Below are positions 1-10,847 of a DNA stretch of 64,000 bases, in pieces. The notes below the pieces were generated by a model. The model made no database searches, was not told where the DNA came from, and worked only from the letters and a program-made list of their open reading frames with translations. A program made the translations under genes and the position numbers. Position 1 is the stretch's first letter. Each line of letters begins with the position of its first letter. Origin of the DNA: Nicotiana tabacum (lineage: Eukaryota > Streptophyta > Magnoliopsida > Solanales > Solanaceae); contig NC_134088.1 in NCBI RefSeq assembly GCF_000715075.1, positions 3,472,001 through 3,536,000 on the forward strand, written 5' to 3'.

Positions 1-168
1 CACTAAGCTCCCGCTATGCGCGGGGTCCGAGGAAGAGTCGGACCACAAGGGTCTATTGTATGCAGTTTTACCCTGCATTTCTGTAAGAGACTGTTTCCAC
101 AGCTTGAACCCGTGACCTCCTGGTCCCATGACAACAACTTTACCAGCTACGCCAAGGCTCCCCTTCAA
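1..168 (-). mobile_element. Au-type SINE, cut by window edge
   Basis: Read on the minus strand this starts with GGGAGCCTTGGCGTAGC, has a box-B-like GGTCACGGGTTCAAGC, and ends with the GGACCCCGCGCATAGCGGG block typical of Au SINEs. These are tRNA-derived retroposons transcribed by RNA polymerase III and common in Solanaceae. The 3' end is lost at the window start. The small ORF across it is chance. Confidence 0.85.
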
Positions 169-219
169 TACCCTAACCAATATTCATGCCAATATAAATT
201 TGGCACCAGGTACTGCTAG

Positions 220-1889
220 TGGTGCTCATGCCTTTCCTCTAAATAATCAAAGTCTAAAAGCCATTTGCAGCTAATGGCTCTAACTATTAGTAAGACACTA
301 TTAAGTTTATTTCTCTAAGAAAGTTCCTCGCAGAGCCTGAGAGATGAAAACATTTATTCACCTCATATTTCCTTCACAAAAATATTTATTCTTCTGATAA
401 GACAAGGAAACAGGAAGACCCCGTCTTTTAGTATTTCCATTTGGAGCAACAATTGCATCACGGATCATAAAGACATATCAAAAAACGTATACTGATGCAG
501 AAGATCTAAACCAAGTTTTAGTCATATCAGTAGCAAAATATATAGATAGCTAACATAATTTTCCAGTACTTATTCACTTGATAAGGAAAGAAAGCAGGGA
601 CCTCTGGGTTTCGTTATTTTATTCAGATCATAGAGAAATTACAATCTTCAGTTGAACTTCTTCCAAGATAAATTGTAGAATCAATTCAATGTAGAAGATA
701 TTGGCTACATTTTAAACGGATGAGGGAAACGGGCAAGTAGGCAAGGAAATTTTTTCATACTTGTACATATAAAGAACCATTCATCACCTTTTAAACATTT
801 TAGCGCCGCCACTTTAAAAATCAACCAAATTCATGCCAAAAACGCAAAGCAACATCTAAATATTTTTAAATTCCAACGATATGTTACTTCAGCACGTCCC
901 GGTGCTGCACATTTCTTAAAAAACTTTTTTTAAGAAATGTACTAATGTTATGGTCCCCTTCCATTACTCTTCAAACGCGTTCCTGTATAGCTAATTTCAA
1001 CTTCAAATAGCTATGACAATCCAGTTGCTTTCCTAATCGAGCCACACGATGCCTATGCCTGAAGAAAGAAAAGAAAAGCAAGTTTTCTTCCCAAGTATTT
1101 GCCTTTATCGTTCCACATCCACTTGGAAAGAAACACTCCCATCATAATTTCCACAATAATATCTCTAGCAATTCAAGAAAACGCTTGCACACTCTGCACA
1201 ACAATATAGAAAACGGTGCTCTCAAAGGCGAAAAGCTCTAGAAAGCCCTCCACGTCTACTAGGGCTTTAAGCGCAAAGTGCAATTGAAGTGTGGGCTTTA
1301 GCATTAAAAAGGCGCAAAGAAGAAAAAAAAAATATATATGTAATCTAAGAAAAAAGTAACAAATTCATTCCTAATGTTCTCCTTAACAACTAATACACTT
1401 ATTTGTCAATTATATTTGTTGTTCAGTACAACTAGATTCAAGACAGAATGCATCGACAATGAGTGTGCACGCCTTAGTCCCTTGCCTACATTGAAGCACA
1501 GCTTAAGTGAGGCGAAGTGCCCTTTCCGAGCTCTTCTAAACTTCAAGCTTGAGCGCGCCTTAAATAACTCTTTGACAACACTGACCGAAAGATTCTCATA
1601 TATCAATTTTCTGGTGAACATTATGGTCTTTCCTTCTAATTAATCCTTTCATACAGTTGTTAATCCTTGTACAATTCAATCCTTCCAAGCTATACAGCTT
1701 TACAAACTAATAGTTCAACTAAGAATAAACACACACTGCATTTTCTTCCCCACGAAGAGAGCGACAAAGAAAAAGAAAAATATCTGCAACCTATCAGGAT
1801 AATACAAACACTCACTAATTTCCTATCTCAAGAACAACCAACTAAATGTGCATCAGAAATTATTAAACTTAACACCATTGCCTCCACAA
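220..1889. other. Intergenic, no gene recognised
   Basis: AT-rich sequence without an ORF of coding character. Between about 1240 and 1610 there are GC-richer stretches with recurring GGCGCA/GAGGCG/GCGCGCC words that look like a worn dispersed repeat, but I cannot name it. Exons of a gene lying to the left cannot be excluded. Confidence 0.5.
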
Positions 1890-2070
1890 TGACTTTCCAG
1901 AACCATGAGGTTTCAAGTTCAAATCCAGTGGAGTCAAAGAACATTAGGTGACTTCTTCTATCAGCCTAAGTCTTGGTGGGCAGAGTTACCCACTTACCTT
2001 GTACCTATATTGGTGGGAGGTAGCATATATCCGGTGGAATATTAGAGGTGCACACAGACACCACTATAAA
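1890..2070 (+). mobile_element. Solanaceae SINE copy 1
   Basis: The order is CCATGAGGTTTCAAGTTCAAATCC (box-B-like), GGTGACTTCTTC, CCTAAGTCTTGGTGG, CAGAGTTACC, GGTGGGAGGTAGCA, then GTGGAATATTAGAGGTG. The same order is seen at 2125, 45292 and 45478 and in reverse at 39313-39455, so this is a SINE family with at least five copies in the window. The exact family name is not certain. Confidence 0.7.
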
Positions 2071-2124
2071 CAATATTATGACTTCCCAAAAAATACACCC
2101 CCCACTACACCCCACCCCTCGTTC

Positions 2125-2300
2125 AGAACCATGAGGTTTCGCGTTCAAAAGCGGAGTCAAAAGACACTGGGCGACTTCTTCCCATCTGCCTAAGCCTTGG
2201 TGGACAAAGTTACCCGTAAATGTGCTGATGGGAGATAGCAAGTGACTCATGAAATAGTCGAGGTGCTCGCAAGCTGGCCTTGACACCATCATCATTAAGA
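2125..2300 (+). mobile_element. Solanaceae SINE copy 2
   Basis: Second copy of the family at 1890, about 55 bp further on. It shares CCATGAGGTTTCGCGTTC, GGCGACTTCTTCCCATC, GCCTTGGTGGACAAAG, GATGGGAGATAGCAAG and GAAATAGTCGAGGTGC. It ends at CTGGCCTTGACACCATC. The minus-strand ORF of 163 codons across this copy is not a gene. Confidence 0.7.
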
Positions 2301-2979
2301 AATGACTTTCCAGAAGGAAACACTCTCCCCACCACCTACCCCCCCCCCCCAAATAACTTACCAACCCACAAACACATGATACAAACCTTTTCAGGGTAAG
2401 TCTCAAAAGAGTCAACGCAAAACAGAGAGAACATAACAAAAGATAAACAAAACCTAAGAGGCCATATATATAAACAAATAAGCAAAACAAGGCCACAAGG
2501 GTTATACATTTATACTTACAATGACATAAAAAAGATCAAAACATTTAACATAAGAAAATCACTTCCTTAAGCTAATAAAATATCCAATTCAACAAGAAAA
2601 GACTAGGAAAAAAAATTACCCTTTTCTAATCAAGAATGCCCCGGAAAGATTTAAGGATTTTTAATCAAAATTAAAGCATACCCAGAAGAAGAAAAAACGA
2701 GAAAAAGATCATACCTTGGTATTTATAATAACCCGTTAGGAAAAAATTTCTATATGAAAGAAGAACTCAGATAACTTTATAGCGTATGAGGCATTCGAGG
2801 GTTGTGTTTTTCATGAGTTGAGATATATGGAGGAGGAAATAGAAATATCACAAAAAGTACATAACTTTTGTTGTCTTTTTCAGTTGCATTTTCTTAATTT
2901 TGCAAATCTGGTCCCTCTAATTGTACCTAGACTTGATAAATGTGGACTTTCTGGTCTAAGTTTCCAAAAATAAATGTTA
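2301..2979. other. Intergenic, no gene recognised
   Basis: Low-complexity AT-rich DNA with a 12-base C run ending at 2350. I see no coding signal. Confidence 0.5.
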
Positions 2980-3201
2980 CTCGCTCTGTTCTAATTTATG
3001 TGAATCTATTTACTCTTCACTAAATTTGGAAATAATTTAGCTAAAACTTTTAATTCTACCCTTAATGAGAAGTTTTTATAACCATACAAATATTCTGAGC
3101 CCCATTTTGACTTGTTTAGGACCACAAATTCAAAACGTCTTAATTTTTTCTTAAACTATGTGCCCAGTCAAACAGTTTCACATAAATTAAAACAGAGGGA
3201 G
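2980..3201. mobile_element. Stowaway-type MITE 1
   Basis: Flanked by TA dinucleotides (2978-2979 and 3202-3203). The terminal inverted repeats read CTCGCTCTGTTCTAATTTATG on the left and the complement of CATAAATTAAAACAGAGGGAG on the right. The CTCCCTC-like ends and TA target are the hallmark of non-autonomous Tc1/mariner (Stowaway) elements. It is 222 bp long and AT-rich with no coding capacity. Confidence 0.8.
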
Positions 3202-3255
3202 TATAAAATACACTTTGTAGCACCCCTAAAAATCTCATGTTTGGAAAGTTATATA

Positions 3256-3517
3256 CTCATTTTGTTCACTTTTACTGTCCAGTATTCTAAAAATAGATTT
3301 TCACTTTTACTTATCATTTTTAGCATATCAAAATAAGATAATTTCTTTTTTTCTGTTATACCCACATTATTAATTATTCATTTTAAATTATTTTCTCAAA
3401 TCGATTAAAAATATGCATTATTTAATATGGGTATGATGGTAAATTACGCACTTCATTTATTATTTTTTAGGGAGTGTGTAAAATCCATAATGAATAAGCA
3501 AAAGTGAACGGAGGGAG
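3256..3517. mobile_element. Stowaway-type MITE 2
   Basis: A second TA-flanked element (TA at 3254-3255 and 3518-3519) starts 54 bp after the first. Its ends are CTCATTTTGTTCACTTTTAC and the complement of AAGTGAACGGAGGGAG. Its interior differs from MITE 1, so it is a separate family or subfamily rather than a tandem duplicate. Confidence 0.75.
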
Positions 3518-3639
3518 TAGATGAATCAAGTTAGGGATAAGTATTTTGGAGCAAGTTAGAAATGATAATACAGAAAAGATGTCCAAAGTAATTTAAAGTC
3601 TAACTTCAAAAAAAAAATATATATCCCTTGAAACTAATG

Positions 3640-4160
3640 TTCCGTCGTATGGTTGTCCAACTGGACGGGATGGGACTAAATAAACGGGTCGGAACAGGAC
3701 GAAACGACATTTAGCCAGGACGGGCCTAAACGGGACGAAATGGTAGGCCCATCCCACCCTGCTAAGAAACAAGATGGGACGGGACGGTTCGCGGGCCTTA
3801 AGTAGGCCTTTTTTAAAAAAAAAAATTAATTATTTAAGCATTAAGTTTGGCAACTATTAGTTTTTTAACAATGACTAAGTTTTTAAAGTTTGTAACAACT
3901 AGTTTTTTGAGTTATTTAATAAACTTAATAAATTATAAAGAAACTAAGTAAAGAATTATATATTAAAACAAAAGACTTGTAATGAAATATTTTTATAATT
4001 ATAATAGAATTATAATTTATTTAATATAATTTCAAGCCATTAAGTAAGTAAGTAAGAGTGTAAGACAATTCATAAAAAAAATTCAAGGCTTAGTGCCTTT
4101 TATTTTATCAATAGAACTTTCAAATTTCACATACAAATATAATTCTTTTGAATTGAGGAC
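3640..4160 (-). mobile_element. hAT transposon 3' end, subterminal repeats
   Basis: From 3650 to 3805 there are many GGGACGGGAC / AAACGGGACG words in both orientations, the kind of subterminal motif cluster seen in plant hAT elements, next to the hAT transposase remnant at 4161-4442. An A/T-rich spacer (3805-4140) separates them. I could not define the terminal inverted repeat or the 8-bp TSD. Confidence 0.55.
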
Positions 4161-4442
4161 CTAATCTACACAGCCACCTTCTAGGAAGAGTTCTATTTGA
4201 AGTAGGCTATCCTCCGCTAATGAATGTCTATGATCTCCGATTTGAAATCTTGTCGCGCTAAAAGCACTCTCCGATGCTATTGATGATACTTGAATAGCAA
4301 GGATACTCCTGGCTATTATTGAAAGTGTTGAGAAAGTCTTGTCACGCTCCCTCCACCATGCCAAAAGTTGTTCGTTGCCTTCTCCATCTTTAATACTTTT
4401 CAATCCTTGATAGCCATTGGGAACGACTAAATTTGCAAACAA
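4161..4442 (-). pseudogene. hAT transposase C-terminal fragment
   Basis: The 93-codon reading frame carries the hAT C-terminal dimerisation signature: LLAWWRERDKTFSTLSIIAR, then ILAIQVSSIASESAFSA, then a degenerate HRHSL. Complete plant hAT transposases are about 600-700 aa, so only the last seventh remains. The BED zinc finger and RNase-H-like core are absent on either side. The canonical P in IPVSS-type motifs is replaced (IQVSS), consistent with decay. It cannot act alone. Confidence 0.8.
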
Positions 4443-4713
4443 TTAGTAAAAAATTTAATAAAAATATAAGGCTTAAACAAAAGTTATTAGGTTCGTCTGA
4501 ATCAGTACGTTATACTATTGCTCCACCCTGGTTCTTTCATATGGTCATTTATCACCTAAGTATGGTTAAGTAATGTATATTCTCACGTTACCTTTGACTC
4601 ACTATGATTCTTTTTCCATGTCCCCCTGTCCTCCTAATTAGATGTGAATATACCACTATTCCTGATATCATAAACCACTATGTGAGGCAAAAATGTTTCG
4701 ATATCATTGAAAA
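4443..4713. other. Unassigned spacer
   Basis: No ORF or repeat recognised between the hAT remnant and the atp1 fragment. Confidence 0.4.
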
Positions 4714-4809
4714 AGCAGTCATCGACCACACGCCCTAGCATAGCCTTTCCCGCAGGAACATCCACAATAGATCCAGTGCGCTTGACAAGATCTCCTTCTT
4801 TAATAGCAG
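4714..4809 (-). pseudogene. atp1: Mitochondrial atp1 fragment (NUMT)
   Basis: Translated on the minus strand, this ~96-bp stretch reads [20 protein letters not shown] followed by [10 protein letters not shown], a conserved segment of the alpha subunit of mitochondrial F1-ATP synthase just before the nucleotide-binding region. Both ends stop abruptly. It is an isolated fragment of organelle DNA in a transposon-rich nuclear context. A fragment carried by a transposon is an alternative, and so is nuclear transfer through a larger NUMT that later eroded. Confidence 0.7.
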
Positions 4810-4859
4810 TAAATAGCTAAAACTAAGTTATTTGAATTTGACGTAAACATTGGGAGCGA

Positions 4860-6275
4860 TGTTGGGACCAAACACACATGCAAGTATACGTGGTCGTCAA
4901 GTAATAAAGTGACTCAAAAATCAGATGTCGAACCCACAAAGACTTAGATTGATCGTTAACTAAGCAAACTAAAATCAATTAATTGTCCAAGATAATCAAG
5001 AGTGATGTTCTTCTATTAGTCTACTATTACGGAAATTAAACAAATATCAACTAAATCAACAAGAATGCAAATGGGTATTATGAGACTTTAATTCAGAGGA
5101 GATAAAGATTTCAGGGTTGTGGTTAGTTTATCAATCCTATTAAGTTCAATAATCACACTCGTTATTCCAGATTATCTATGGTTGCTAATTAATCAGATCT
5201 TTTATATGAATAGCATGTTTCAATAATACTACTCGTCTGCCCACAATATATCAACCATATATTTCTATGGTATTGAATCTATCATGAACGAATATAATAC
5301 GGTATTTAATTAAGCAAGATTATTAGGTATATTTCTGTCATAACAGTAAAATCTTCCCCCGAGCTACGGGTTTAGAAATAAACTCTCTTTAATTCTACTC
5401 TAATCTAAACATGGTTTTCCCAAGCATAGCATAGATAGTTAATAGAACTCAACTGCTGACCAGACAATTAAGCAATTATGCACAGAATTAGATAAACAAC
5501 CACAAGATGATAATCTGAATTAACGAAGATGTAATTAATAAACGTTAATAATTATGTCAACCACAACCCTAGAAACTAGAGTGCTTAGTCACTCATGTTC
5601 GTAGCAACAATTTTCCAAGTATTGTGCATAAACAAATTACAAAGCAAAGATGAAGGAATGAAGAACTCAATGATTTCCTCCTACAACAAATGCTCCAACC
5701 GTCTTCTCCCTTTCAAAATAGTCTCTCTAGGTCTAAGATGTCTCAAAAGTCCTCAAAATAGCGTCACCGCACCTTGCGCCGTGCTAGTGGAGATTATCAG
5801 CAGCCTTGCATTTTCTTGTTAGGCCCGCTTTTATATGGCTGTGCCGCATCCTGCGGCGCTCCATGAGGTGCGGTAGTGAGAATTTGCGAAAATGCAAAAC
5901 ATGAAAGTTGTATCGCTTTCAAATAGCTTTCCAAGGATATATTGTGAAGCCCAAACGGAGTTCTGAGCGAAAAGTTATGTGGATTTTACTAGACAATGTG
6001 TTGTATGCCCGCTCCATTCTCCGTTTCGTTCTTAACTATCATCCGTTGATCCCCGAACACAATATCGGCTTAATTCCTTGAGTTTTTACTCAGATTTCAA
6101 AGATCCAAATCACTTGAATTCATTTGATAACATCCACATAGCTCGAAATCATTCATACAAGGCATAAAATATATATTTAGTGCAAAACACTAGTGATTAA
6201 AGCTCCAACTCAATTAAAGTGCAGTAAATTAGAGTGTAATAAGCGACTAAAATACACAATTATAGCTTATCATCA
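4860..6275 (-). repeat. Athila-like 3' LTR
   Basis: About 1.42 kb, matching 34123-35647 over its whole length. On the minus strand it runs from TGATGATAAGC to GGTCCCAACA. Relative to the 5' LTR it lacks about 110 bp between CTCAAAATA and CACCGCACC (near 5755-5765). Confidence 0.9.
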
Positions 6276-8191
6276 ACACCCCACACTTAAATCATTGTTT
6301 GTCCTCGAGTAATCAAATTACACTTTATATAGACACGGCCTTTTTAAACAATTCTCCTAACTCATCACACCAAGAATATTTAAAATAGACTAAGCACAAG
6401 AGTGTAACATCTTCACCTCAAGATTTGAATCACAAGTACCACGCATTATTCACAACTCACCCACTTACTCTAACATTGAGGTCACTAAAATTACCTTTCC
6501 TTCATAAATCAAGTGCTCTCACACAACAAAAGAGAATAGTTCCACGCACAATATAATTTAAGAATAATTAGGAACTCAAGGTAGAAAGAATTCACTCACT
6601 TTCAGAAATAACATTCATATGCCACAAAAGATGCATCATAAGCTTGCTCGTAGTGTACTACTCTACTAATCGATCTCATTCAGTCTAGTATCAAGTAGGA
6701 CTTCATTTGGTTGTAATGTAGGCTGCGGGATGGGTAGGACACATTTAGATATAAGAGTGACTACACCTCCCTAAGCACTTTAATACATACACTTTAACAT
6801 TTAAAACCTCACACTTATGTCAAACCATAACTCCACCTTCACATTAATGTATATTCACTCCATACGTCTTTAAACACAATTACATCAAGAGTCACCACTA
6901 TCAAAGAATATTCTTCACAACAATACAACTATTTTTTTTCTTTTTCTCTTTTCAAGTGGCTCTTGCTTTTTTCAAACACTGCACCTTTCTCCTTATTTTA
7001 TTAGTTCCACTCAAAAGCCAAACCAACCACCGCACACTTTAACTTTTACAAAGTTCATAGCAATTCAAGTACTCATGAGAGGTGAAAAGGTTCAAATAGA
7101 TGGTTAATTCCAACAAATAGGTAAGACTTGTAATGTGGTTGCCAAAGAAACAAGATTAGAGGCTCAAAGGGGTTAACTATGATACATAACAATTAGGCGT
7201 ATAAACTATATATATCTGGCTCAACAAAGAAACGCCTATATCACTTCCAAGATTGAACAAAACTACTATTTCGCCTTGCAAACACACTGGGCAAGTTCTA
7301 GACATCAAATGTAATGCACAGAATAACACAAAACCTTACACACACATGGCACATAACTCACTCAGGATTGGACTCATCAAGACACTCTAGTCAAAGAAGT
7401 TAAGCAAAGTTAAGATCATACAATTTAAGGTACTTATACAAGAGTCAAAAACTGAGCATAAGCGTCACAACTAAAGTACTCACTGTTCTCAAGGCATAAC
7501 AATTCAAGAGATATTGCTTCAATTCAATTCACATCACCATGGCTTCTCTCCTAAAAAAATAAAACTACCTACACCCGGTTCAAACAAAACCCTTGGAAAA
7601 GAACTGCGGCACAAAGAAAAACCAAGGGGGAATTACTACTACCTACAAAGAAAATCTTTTTTCTTTTTTCTTTAGACTTAAATCCCTCAAGAAAACTGTC
7701 TAGGAGATCCATCGTCGGGACAAGTCCAAATTTATTTATTTATTTTTTATTGTTATTATTATTTTTTTTAACAAAAACTCTACACTAAGAACGAGTACTA
7801 CAACTAAGCTAAAATAGCACAGAACCTCACCCAAACAATCTCCTCACCCCATACTTAAAATTGTACCATGTACTCACTACACAGCATAAATAACAAGAGG
7901 GTAAAAAGAACTCCCTGGTAAGCCAAAGGCCGAAGCAATAGCGACTCACGAGGTACTCAGACTTCCCTCAGGCATCGTCCTTTGTGTGGCACCCCACACT
8001 TAGTTCTCACCATCTAACTCACTTTTGCACTCTTTCAATGGATGCGCTTATTATTCTTATAATCCTACAAAACAAAAATAAATACTACAACAATAATAAG
8101 AAGAAAAATAAAACTAAAAGAAAACAGTAAAGACGGGTTACCTCCAAACAAGCGTCTGATTTAACGTCGCGGCACGGCACTGCTACTATGT
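6276..8191 (-). other. Athila-like 3' untranslated region with PPT
   Basis: Non-coding. Directly beside the LTR, the minus strand reads AAGTGTGGGGTGT before the LTR's TGATGA, a polypurine tract of the kind used to prime plus-strand DNA synthesis in Athila elements. A second similar tract (AAGTGTGGGGTGCC) lies near 7990-8003. Poly-T/TTA runs occur around 7735-7770. No gene was seen. Confidence 0.65.
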
Positions 8192-9648
8192 TCAGGCTGG
8201 GCGCTTTCTCTTCTTCTTTCTCCCATTAAGCCTAGCCTTTTTACACACTCTCAGAAGGTCTCTTCTTTCATCTCTGGCTCTTTTCTCAATCACCCTTACA
8301 CACTCAGCTTGCAACACCACCTCCTCCAATTCAGTTGTCCCATCCGAATCGCTACAATTCGTATAAGGACTTTGCTTTACCCCCTTCAGTTCTACCGCAG
8401 TAATCATGCACAAATCCTCATAATGCTTAGGGAGATTAAGTGCCTTGTACACATTAAAAGTGATTTTCTCATCGCCAACTCTCATCTTCAACTTCCCTTT
8501 CCTAACATCAATAAGTGCTCCACCAGTAGCTAAGAATGGTCGCCCCATAATAATATGTACTTTCTCATCTGCCTCGTAATCAAGAACAATAAAATCAGCA
8601 AGAAGAATAAACTTTCCCACTTGAACTAACACATCCTCAATAATTCTTTCTGGAATAACTAGTGATCTATCAGCCAACTGCAAAGTGATTGTAGTAGGTT
8701 TAAGCACCCCCAATCCGAGTTGCTTGAACAAAGAGGATGGCATCAAATTTATACTAGCCCCTAAATCACACAGGGCTCTACCAACTTCTTGTTTTCCGAG
8801 AGATAGAGGAATTGTGAAACACCCAGGATCCTTCAACTTAGGAGGAAGTTTACTCTGAACTCTAGCACCGCACTCTTCAATAAGTGCAATTGTTTCAAAC
8901 TCTGTATGTCTTCGCTTGTTTGCCACAATGTCCCTAAGATACCTTGCATATTTAGGCACTTCCTGCAAAATTTTCACCAACGGCAAATTCACACGTACTT
9001 GGCTCAAAATATCTAAGAATTTCTTGTACATAGCATCATCTTTTTGCTTTTGAAGTCTTTGTGGACATGGAGGTGGTGGCCTTGTCACAATTTCTGGCTT
9101 TTCTTTCTTATTCTCCTCAAGGGGCTTAGGAACTAATTCTCCTTCAGGTCTAGCTGTATACTTCTTTTTCTCTGGAACTTCTTCTAATTCTCTTCCATTT
9201 CTCAAGGTAACTTGCATTGACTTGAGGATTTTTCTCTGTATCACTTGGAAGGGCCCCAACAGGTCTAGTATTCTGATTGTTAGCCATTTGCCCAAACTGC
9301 CACTCAAGATTTTTGAACTCTATGCGCAATTGTTTATTGTCCATCAAGAGTTGTTTCATCATATCCGTCAAACTCTCTTCTGCTTGATGTGGGGGTTTAG
9401 GTGGTTGATTGTAATTAGCTTGAGGCCTGATATTCTAATTTCCACCCCAAGTGAAGTTAGGATGATTCCTCCAGTTCGGATTGTATGTGTTACCATATTG
9501 AGCATTTAGATTCATCGGCCCTCTAGATTGTTGCCCCATATAGTAGATGGATTCAGGATTCACAGGGCATATGTCACTTGTGTGACCTTCACCATATAAC
9601 TCGTAGCAAGTAGACATCTGTTGCACTTGCTGCATCTGTTGTGCTTGG
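8192..9648 (-). pseudogene. Athila-like gag C-terminus and protease
   Basis: The minus-strand frame from the Ogre junction starts with a Gln-rich stretch and a zinc-knuckle-like CYELYGEGHTSDICP, followed by NPNWRNHPNF. It is then broken by a stop and frameshift (about 9435 and 9190-9230). The longest piece (9307-8192, 371 codons) holds a retroviral-type aspartic protease with ALCDLGASINLMP as the active-site segment and IIMGRPFLATGGALIDV as the flap/second half. DLG instead of DTG/DSG is usual in Athila proteases. The C-terminus ends in a Lys/Arg-rich tail, with no reverse transcriptase downstream. The upstream half of gag is on the other side of the Ogre at 33073-33923. Confidence 0.85.
9644..9648 (+). 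repeat. Target site duplication of Ogre (left)
   Basis: CTTGG immediately before the 5' LTR, repeated at 33073-33077 after the 3' LTR. It lies inside the gag reading frame of the Athila-like element. Confidence 0.95.
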
Positions 9649-10361
9649 TGTGAGCACATGATTTTTGTTTTACGCGACAATCACTCCAAAAGAAACAAAA
9701 AATAATAGCGATCGGCCTTGCTGTACAATTTTTGGATTTTTCACGTGGCATTTTATTAATTATCTATGATTTTTGTCCATTTTTTTTATTATTATTAAAA
9801 CAAAATACAAAAAATGTGTGTGTCATGTGCAGTTTGAACCGTAATCCGGTTATTAAATAGAAAAATCATAAATATGCATCTTTGTCCGTAATTGTTGTTT
9901 TGTTTAATTTTACTTGCTTTAAATATTTTAATATATGTGTGCAAATAATTGTATTAAGTGTTTAATTAATGAATTTTAATTTGATTTACTTAGGTTTTGT
10001 TTTAAAATAAAAAATATAATAAAAAGAGAGTGCAGAATTGGGTTAAAATCAGTTTGGGCCTATTTTCGTTTTAATTCGAGGCCCAAAATCAAACCCAAAA
10101 CCCCATGTGTACCCGGTCCACACCAGCTGACGTCCAGAGCATCCAAACGACGTCGTAGTGATCGAGTCTGATCTAGGCCGTTGATCTCAGATTGATCAAC
10201 GGCCAAGATCACATTCCCCATACCCACTGATGAACCCGACCCATTCCACCCGGACCGACCCAAACCCCTTTAGGATGAAACGACACCGTTCCCTACCAGC
10301 CAAAAGATCCTGACCCTTCATCTCACCCCATCCAACGGCCAGGAATCGACCCATCACTAAC

Positions 10362-10369
10362 TATATAAG
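10362..10369 (+). promoter_or_regulatory. LTR TATA box
   Basis: TATATAAG in a C-rich context, also at 29815-29822 in the 3' LTR and as TATATAAA at 49582-49589 in the related solo LTR. Transcription should start some 25-35 bp downstream, which would place the hairpins at 10581 and 10798 inside the RNA leader (R/U5). Confidence 0.65.
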
Positions 10370-10580
10370 CCTATAACCATACCCCACGCCCCATCCAAAC
10401 ACCCCCTACCTTTCTTTGTCTTCACAGACCACCCCCTTTGAACCCTAGCCGCCCCCTTTTCCCCTCACCGTTAATCCCGGCGGCATGAACGCCGGTGGCC
10501 CTCACCTTAACACCATAGACGCTCCTCACCATCCTGAACCCAAATCCACCAGCCACTTAGCTCGAATCCCCTCCCACCTT

Positions 10581-10606
10581 CTCGAATCTTCATTTGAAGA
10601 TTCGAG
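10581..10606 (+). other. Leader hairpin 1 (12-bp stem, TT loop)
   Basis: CTCGAATCTTCA, TT, TGAAGATTCGAG: a perfect palindrome with 12-bp arms. It is identical at 30035-30060 and in the diverged solo LTR at 49808-49833. Confidence 0.85.
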
Positions 10607-10797
10607 TCGGAACCTGACTTACACCAATTGACCCCAGTTTCACACCAGACAGTCCCCGGACCCCCCTCGTGACCAAACCATGCTTGGTTTGGTCCGAATT
10701 TAACCATGGAAGCCCAAGTCCCAAATCTACCGTCTACGAACCCTAGAAACCCCAAGCCTGGTCCGTGTCTGTTTAAGCCAAGAGATTAGGGTTTAAT

Positions 10798-10847
10798 GGA
10801 CCTTAATCGAAGTGTTTCTCATTTGAGAAACACTTCGATTAAAGTCC
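10798..10847 (+). other. Leader hairpin 2 (19-24 bp stem, TT loop)
   Basis: The 19-base arm TTAATCGAAGTGTTTCTCA is followed by TT and its exact complement. Outer bases extend the stem to 24 bp with one mismatch. It is conserved at 30252-30301 and, with different bases but the same shape, at 50031-50068 in the solo LTR. Confidence 0.85.

Noticed and set aside
1240..1610. Possible named MITE with GGCGCA/GAGGCG words
   Set aside because: No terminal inverted repeats or target duplication could be defined by eye.
2005..2496. Minus-strand 163-codon ORF
   Set aside because: Runs antisense through two SINE copies and a C homopolymer; composition is not coding-like.
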